From positions 1-9,535 of the forward strand of contig JAGGYX010000007.1 in assembly GCA_021162305.1 (NCBI GenBank): DNA of 9,535 bases. Reading direction: 5' to 3'. The notes below the pieces were generated by a model, which saw only the letters and a list, made by a program, of their open reading frames with translations, was not told the DNA's origin and did not search any database. This DNA comes from Thermoplasmata archaeon. Its GTDB lineage: Archaea > Thermoplasmatota > E2 > UBA202 > JdFR-43. Positions 8,027 to 9,535 of this stretch are shown here, one piece after another (positions within the stretch are counted from its first letter, which is position 1; every line of letters begins with the position of its first letter). A program made the translations under genes and the position numbers.

Positions 8027-8041
8027 CTCCAGACATTGGAG
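8027..8041 (-). promoter_or_regulatory. Shine-Dalgarno hairpin of the RHH gene
   Basis: Reading the minus strand, CTCCA-ATGTC-TGGAG is a perfect 5-bp stem with a 5-nt loop. The 3' arm contains GGAG, the only Shine-Dalgarno candidate for the ATG at 8017 (9-nt spacing), so this stem would hide it. The 5' arm overlaps the sequence ATGACCTC (8046-8039), which can pair elsewhere instead. Confidence 0.5.
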
Positions 8042-8088
8042 GTCATTTTGTCAGCCAATTTGCCATATTTTGTATGGCAAATGACCTC
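8039..8088 (-). promoter_or_regulatory. Nested dyad repeats in the RHH-ftsZ leader
   Basis: Two perfect inverted repeats are nested. The outer one pairs GAGGTCAT with ATGACCTC (8 bp; 8039-8046 and 8081-8088). The inner one pairs ATTTGCCATA with TATGGCAAAT (10 bp; 8058-8067 and 8073-8082) around a 5-nt loop. They share two bases, so both can form as a long interrupted hairpin with a 6-bp base. They lie between the predicted transcription start and the start codon, so they may act as RNA structure, as protein operators, or both. Confidence 0.6.
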
Positions 8089-8104
8089 TTTTGTCTGACA
8101 AAAG
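8088..8104. promoter_or_regulatory. 17-bp perfect palindrome, probable operator
   Basis: CTTTTGTC-T-GACAAAAG is perfect around one central base. It falls about 25 nt downstream of the TATA-like box of the RHH gene, that is, over the predicted transcription start, a good position for a repressor. Further TTTTGTC half-sites occur at 8046-8052 and 8135-8141 in the same orientation. An RHH protein commonly binds such short repeated dyads; the RHH product itself is the first candidate binder. Confidence 0.6.
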
Positions 8105-8116
8105 TAATACAGTCAG

Positions 8117-8130
8117 AGTTTATATATTTT
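8117..8130 (-). promoter_or_regulatory. TATA-like box of the RHH-ftsZ operon
   Basis: The minus strand reads AAAATATATAAACT here, a good archaeal TATA box. With the usual spacing, transcription would begin near 8098, inside the 17-bp palindrome, leaving an 80-nt leader before the ATG at 8017. This is the strongest box in the intergenic region. Confidence 0.6.
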
Positions 8131-8208
8131 TTGCTTTTGTCCTCAATAAAAAAGTTAATTCAGTCAAATCATTTCTCTTCATGTTAAGATAATAATTGTT
8201 GTTTAAAA

Positions 8209-8224
8209 AGATTTTGGAAAATCT
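8209..8224. repeat. Dyad AGATTTT-GG-AAAATCT
   Basis: Perfect 7-bp arms with two central bases. The centre is too short for an RNA hairpin loop, so a protein binding site is more likely than an RNA structure. It ends three bases before the left inverted repeat at 8227. Confidence 0.4.
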
Positions 8225-8286
8225 GAGGTTGTCGAAAAAATCAGAATGAATGAAGAAATTGCCATGTAAGTATGCAGATTATGCAC

Positions 8287-8302
8287 AATTGCCATGGCAA
8301 TT
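8287..8302. repeat. 16-bp perfect palindrome with TTGCCAT/ATGGCAA half-sites
   Basis: AATTGCCATGGCAATT is perfectly self-complementary with no spacer, so it is better suited to a dimeric protein than to a hairpin. It is flanked by TGCAC (8282-8286) and GTGCA (8305-8309), which extend the symmetry after a 2-nt offset. A half copy, AATTGCCATG, lies 29-30 bp upstream (8258-8267), and the same half-site forms the leader dyad at 8058-8082. Confidence 0.5.
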
Positions 8303-8342
8303 ATGTGCACCATTCTCATAGATTTCTTTCTGTACCTCGTGA

Positions 8343-8552
8343 ATAAAAGCCTCCTGTTTTCTAATCTACCAGCACATTCAATTTATCATAAAATCTCCGC
8401 TTTTTGGGTTTATACCCAATCAATGTTTGGAGATTGTAAAGAGAATAAAAGAAGCTGCATATTCATATGGAGAAAGAGAATATGGCTTTCCTCTATTGCT
8501 TTTTCTATTGAGTGGATTACCTAATTTTCTGGACTTTGACCAAATAAAATAG
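8343..8552 (+). pseudogene. Protein-like open stretch without start, possible gene remnant
   Basis: From just after a TGA (8340) to a TAG (8550-8552) one frame is open for 69 codons with no ATG. Its last part reads like real protein: CLEIVKRIKEAAYSYG, then EREYGFPLLLFLLSGLPN, then FLDFDQIK, that is, a charged helix, a hydrophobic helix and an acidic end. The upstream frame is interrupted and shows no matching start. It may be the decayed 3' end of a gene, perhaps of the element bounded by the inverted repeats. The family is not recognised. Overlapping open frames (8294-8524 plus, 8420-8617 minus) look less protein-like. Confidence 0.28.
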
Positions 8553-8609
8553 TAAATCTTTTTTATGTTCCACATTTTATATTTTCTGTCACATCTCTTC
8601 CAATATCTT

Positions 8610-8646
8610 ATTCCCATCCCCGTAGAGGAAACAGGAGGATGGGAAT
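8610..8646. repeat. 10-bp inverted repeat upstream of glnA
   Basis: ATTCCCATCC and GGATGGGAAT form a perfect 10-bp stem around a 17-nt purine-rich loop (CCGTAGAGGAAACAGGA). It ends about 75 bp before the glnA ATG. If glnA is leaderless from the box at 8693, this is a DNA operator or belongs to another transcript; if transcription starts further upstream, it would be a leader hairpin. No U-run directly follows on the plus strand, so a simple terminator is less likely. Confidence 0.5.
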
Positions 8647-8692
8647 TTAAATTTCACGGAATTTTTCGACAAACCCTTTGTAAAGAAAAATC

Positions 8693-8700
8693 TATTAAAT
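8693..8700 (+). promoter_or_regulatory. TATA-like box of glnA
   Basis: TATTAAAT is centred 25 nt before the ATG at 8722, the same spacing as at 4929 and 5449, which suggests a leaderless glnA mRNA. A second A/T site, AATTTAAATTT (8644-8654), could drive a longer transcript. Confidence 0.4.
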
Positions 8701-8721
8701 GTTTTTTAATTTGAATAAAAT

Positions 8722-9535
8722 ATGGAAGAGATAAACGAACAAATAAAAGAATTCAAAGACAAAAACGTGAAATTTATTAGACCTGTTTTTGTCGATATTT
8801 TGGGAAGAATGCTTGACTTTACTATCCCTATAGAAGATTTTGAAGGTTTAATTAAAAACGGAAAGGGATTTGATGGCTCTTCTGTAGAAGGTTTTGCAAG
8901 AACTGAAGAAAGTGATTTAAGGTTTATTCCTGATATAACTACGCTAACAATTTTACCTTGGGAATACAAAGGTATTGAAAAATCGTGGAGAGAGGCAATA
9001 ATTTTTGGGCATATAATTGATTCTAGTGGAAAGGAGTATGAAGGAGATACAAGAACTTTACTAAAAAATACGATAGAAGAATACAGAGAGATAGGCACAT
9101 TAAAATGTGGAGCTGAAATAGAGTTTTTCATTTTTGAAAATGATAAAAATCCGAAGCATACTGATGAAGGCGGATATTTTAGATCAGGATTGTATGGAGA
9201 AATAAGAAAAGAAGCACAGCTTGCTTTGAATGAGATGGAGATAAAAACAGAATTTGACCATCATGAAGTTGCTTCAAGTCAGCATGAAATAGATTTAACT
9301 TATACCGATGCTTTAAAAACGGCAGATGCAATAATTCTATCAAAATATGTTGTAAAAAGAATTGCAAGAAAATATGGAGTCTATGCCTCTTTTATGCCCA
9401 AGCCAATTGCTGGAATAAATGGAAATGGCATGCATTTACACCTCTCATTATGGAAAGATGGAGAAAATCTATTTTTTGACAAAGAAAAACAAGGATTAAG
9501 CGATATTGCAAAATCTTATATTGCAGGATTAATAA
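8722..9535 (+). CDS. glnA: Glutamine synthetase type I, 3' partial
   Basis: Makes glutamine from glutamate, ammonia and ATP in the cytoplasm as a dodecamer; the main route of ammonia assimilation. The frame runs from the ATG to the window edge without a stop (271 codons plus one base of about 440), so the C-terminal third lies outside. Visible family blocks are RPVFVDILGRM (20-30), GFDGSSVEGFARTEESDLRF (49-68, with D51 of the active-site latch), CGAEIEFFIF (129-138, metal ligands E132 and E134), HHEVASSQHEIDL (180-192, E182 and E189), FMPKPIAG (224-231) and NGNGMHLHLSL (233-243, H238 near ATP). The adenylylation-site and feedback-loop region is not in the window, so the regulatory class cannot be assigned. 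The 0.6-kb upstream region contains several dyads that may bind a nitrogen regulator. Confidence 0.94.
   Translation, partial: MEEINEQIKEFKDKNVKFIRPVFVDILGRMLDFTIPIEDFEGLIKNGKGFDGSSVEGFARTEESDLRFIPDITTLTILPWEYKGIEKSWREAIIFGHIIDSSGKEYEGDTRTLLKNTIEEYREIGTLKCGAEIEFFIFENDKNPKHTDEGGYFRSGLYGEIRKEAQLALNEMEIKTEFDHHEVASSQHEIDLTYTDALKTADAIILSKYVVKRIARKYGVYASFMPKPIAGINGNGMHLHLSLWKDGENLFFDKEKQGLSDIAKSYIAGLI

Larger units (their letters stand above)
8227..8675. mobile_element. Possible degenerate small element bounded by inverted repeats
   Basis: GGTTGTCGAAAAAATC at 8227-8242 is matched in inverted orientation at 8661-8675 (reverse complement GGTTTGTCGAAAAAT). The shared core TTGTCGAAAAA is an 11-bp perfect inverted repeat; one base is inserted in the right copy. 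Weaker similarity continues inward (TGAA..AAATT.CCAT on both sides). GAAAATCT (8217) and GAAAAATCT (8685) could be decayed target duplications, but both are A-rich and lie a few bases outside. The interior holds a protein-like open stretch. This is consistent with a MITE or an IS remnant; no transposase motif was recognised. Confidence 0.33.
8105..8721. other. Divergent intergenic region, about 0.6 kb, rich in dyads
   Basis: This stretch separates the RHH-ftsZ operon from glnA. It holds no convincing intact gene, tRNA or CRISPR. It does hold the RHH-ftsZ promoter, a 16-bp dyad (8209-8224), a 16-bp palindrome (8287-8302), a pair of inverted repeats that could bound a 0.45-kb element (8227-8242 and 8661-8675), a protein-like open stretch (8343-8552), a 10-bp stem (8610-8646) and the glnA promoter. 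Each is described separately. Confidence 0.7.

Noticed and set aside
8294..8524. 76-residue plus-strand open frame in the intergenic region
   Set aside because: Starts inside the 16-bp palindrome, has no ribosome binding site, and the translation (Cys/Trp/Ile-rich, no pattern) does not look like protein.
8420..8617. 65-residue minus-strand open frame
   Set aside because: Low-complexity Lys/Tyr/Ser-rich translation, no promoter or Shine-Dalgarno; the opposite strand reads more like protein.
7778..8621. CCCATCCCC present at 7778-7786 and 8613-8621
   Set aside because: A 9-mer of low complexity in two places with different contexts; likely coincidence.
8621..8640. GAGGAAACAGG as a CRISPR-repeat-like sequence
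   Set aside because: Only one copy and no regularly spaced repeats anywhere in the window.
8706..9131. 141-residue minus-strand open frame
   Set aside because: Antisense to glutamine synthetase, whose family blocks are unmistakable; shadow frame.

Overview
The window comes from an AT-rich archaeon. Archaeal marks are an FtsZ of the FtsZ2 type preceded by a small ribbon-helix-helix (CdrS-like) gene, a beta-CASP RNase of the archaeal CPSF kind, an archaeal double-wHTH regulator, and TATA-like boxes lying about 25 nt before several start codons, as expected for leaderless transcripts. The secreted gingipain-like (C25) protein, carbamate kinase and glutamine synthetase suit a heterotrophic, protein-degrading euryarchaeon. 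A Thermoplasmata relative such as the sediment group MBG-D is plausible but is inference only.

Layout. (1) Bases 2-3106, +: 3' part of a very large extracellular protein with a beta-rich region, a calcium-type loop, a PKD domain, a C25 cysteine-peptidase-like domain, an InlB-type repeat, a cohesin and a C-terminal dockerin. Its reading frame is open through the left edge, so the true start is outside the window. (2) Bases 3162-4899, +: carbamate kinase followed after one base by a ten-helix DMT/EamA transporter. (3) Bases 4929-6666, +: an archaeal regulator, then a beta-CASP metallo-beta-lactamase RNase. (4) Bases 6679-8017, -: an operon of the RHH gene followed by ftsZ, convergent with (3). 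(5) Bases 8018-8721: a 0.7-kb divergent intergenic region with many dyad repeats, a possible inverted-repeat-bounded element and a protein-like gene remnant. (6) Bases 8722-9535, +: 5' part of glutamine synthetase, cut by the right edge.

How parts may fit together. The secreted peptidase would supply peptides and amino acids. Carbamate kinase can recover ATP from carbamoyl phosphate, for example from arginine breakdown, and its transporter partner may move a related metabolite. Glutamine synthetase assimilates the ammonia. The RHH-ftsZ pair is a cell-division module. Its upstream DNA is the most unusual part of the window: nested perfect palindromes lie at and just after the predicted transcription start, and the leader could switch between hiding and exposing the ribosome binding site of the RHH gene. 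No tRNA, rRNA or CRISPR array was seen.
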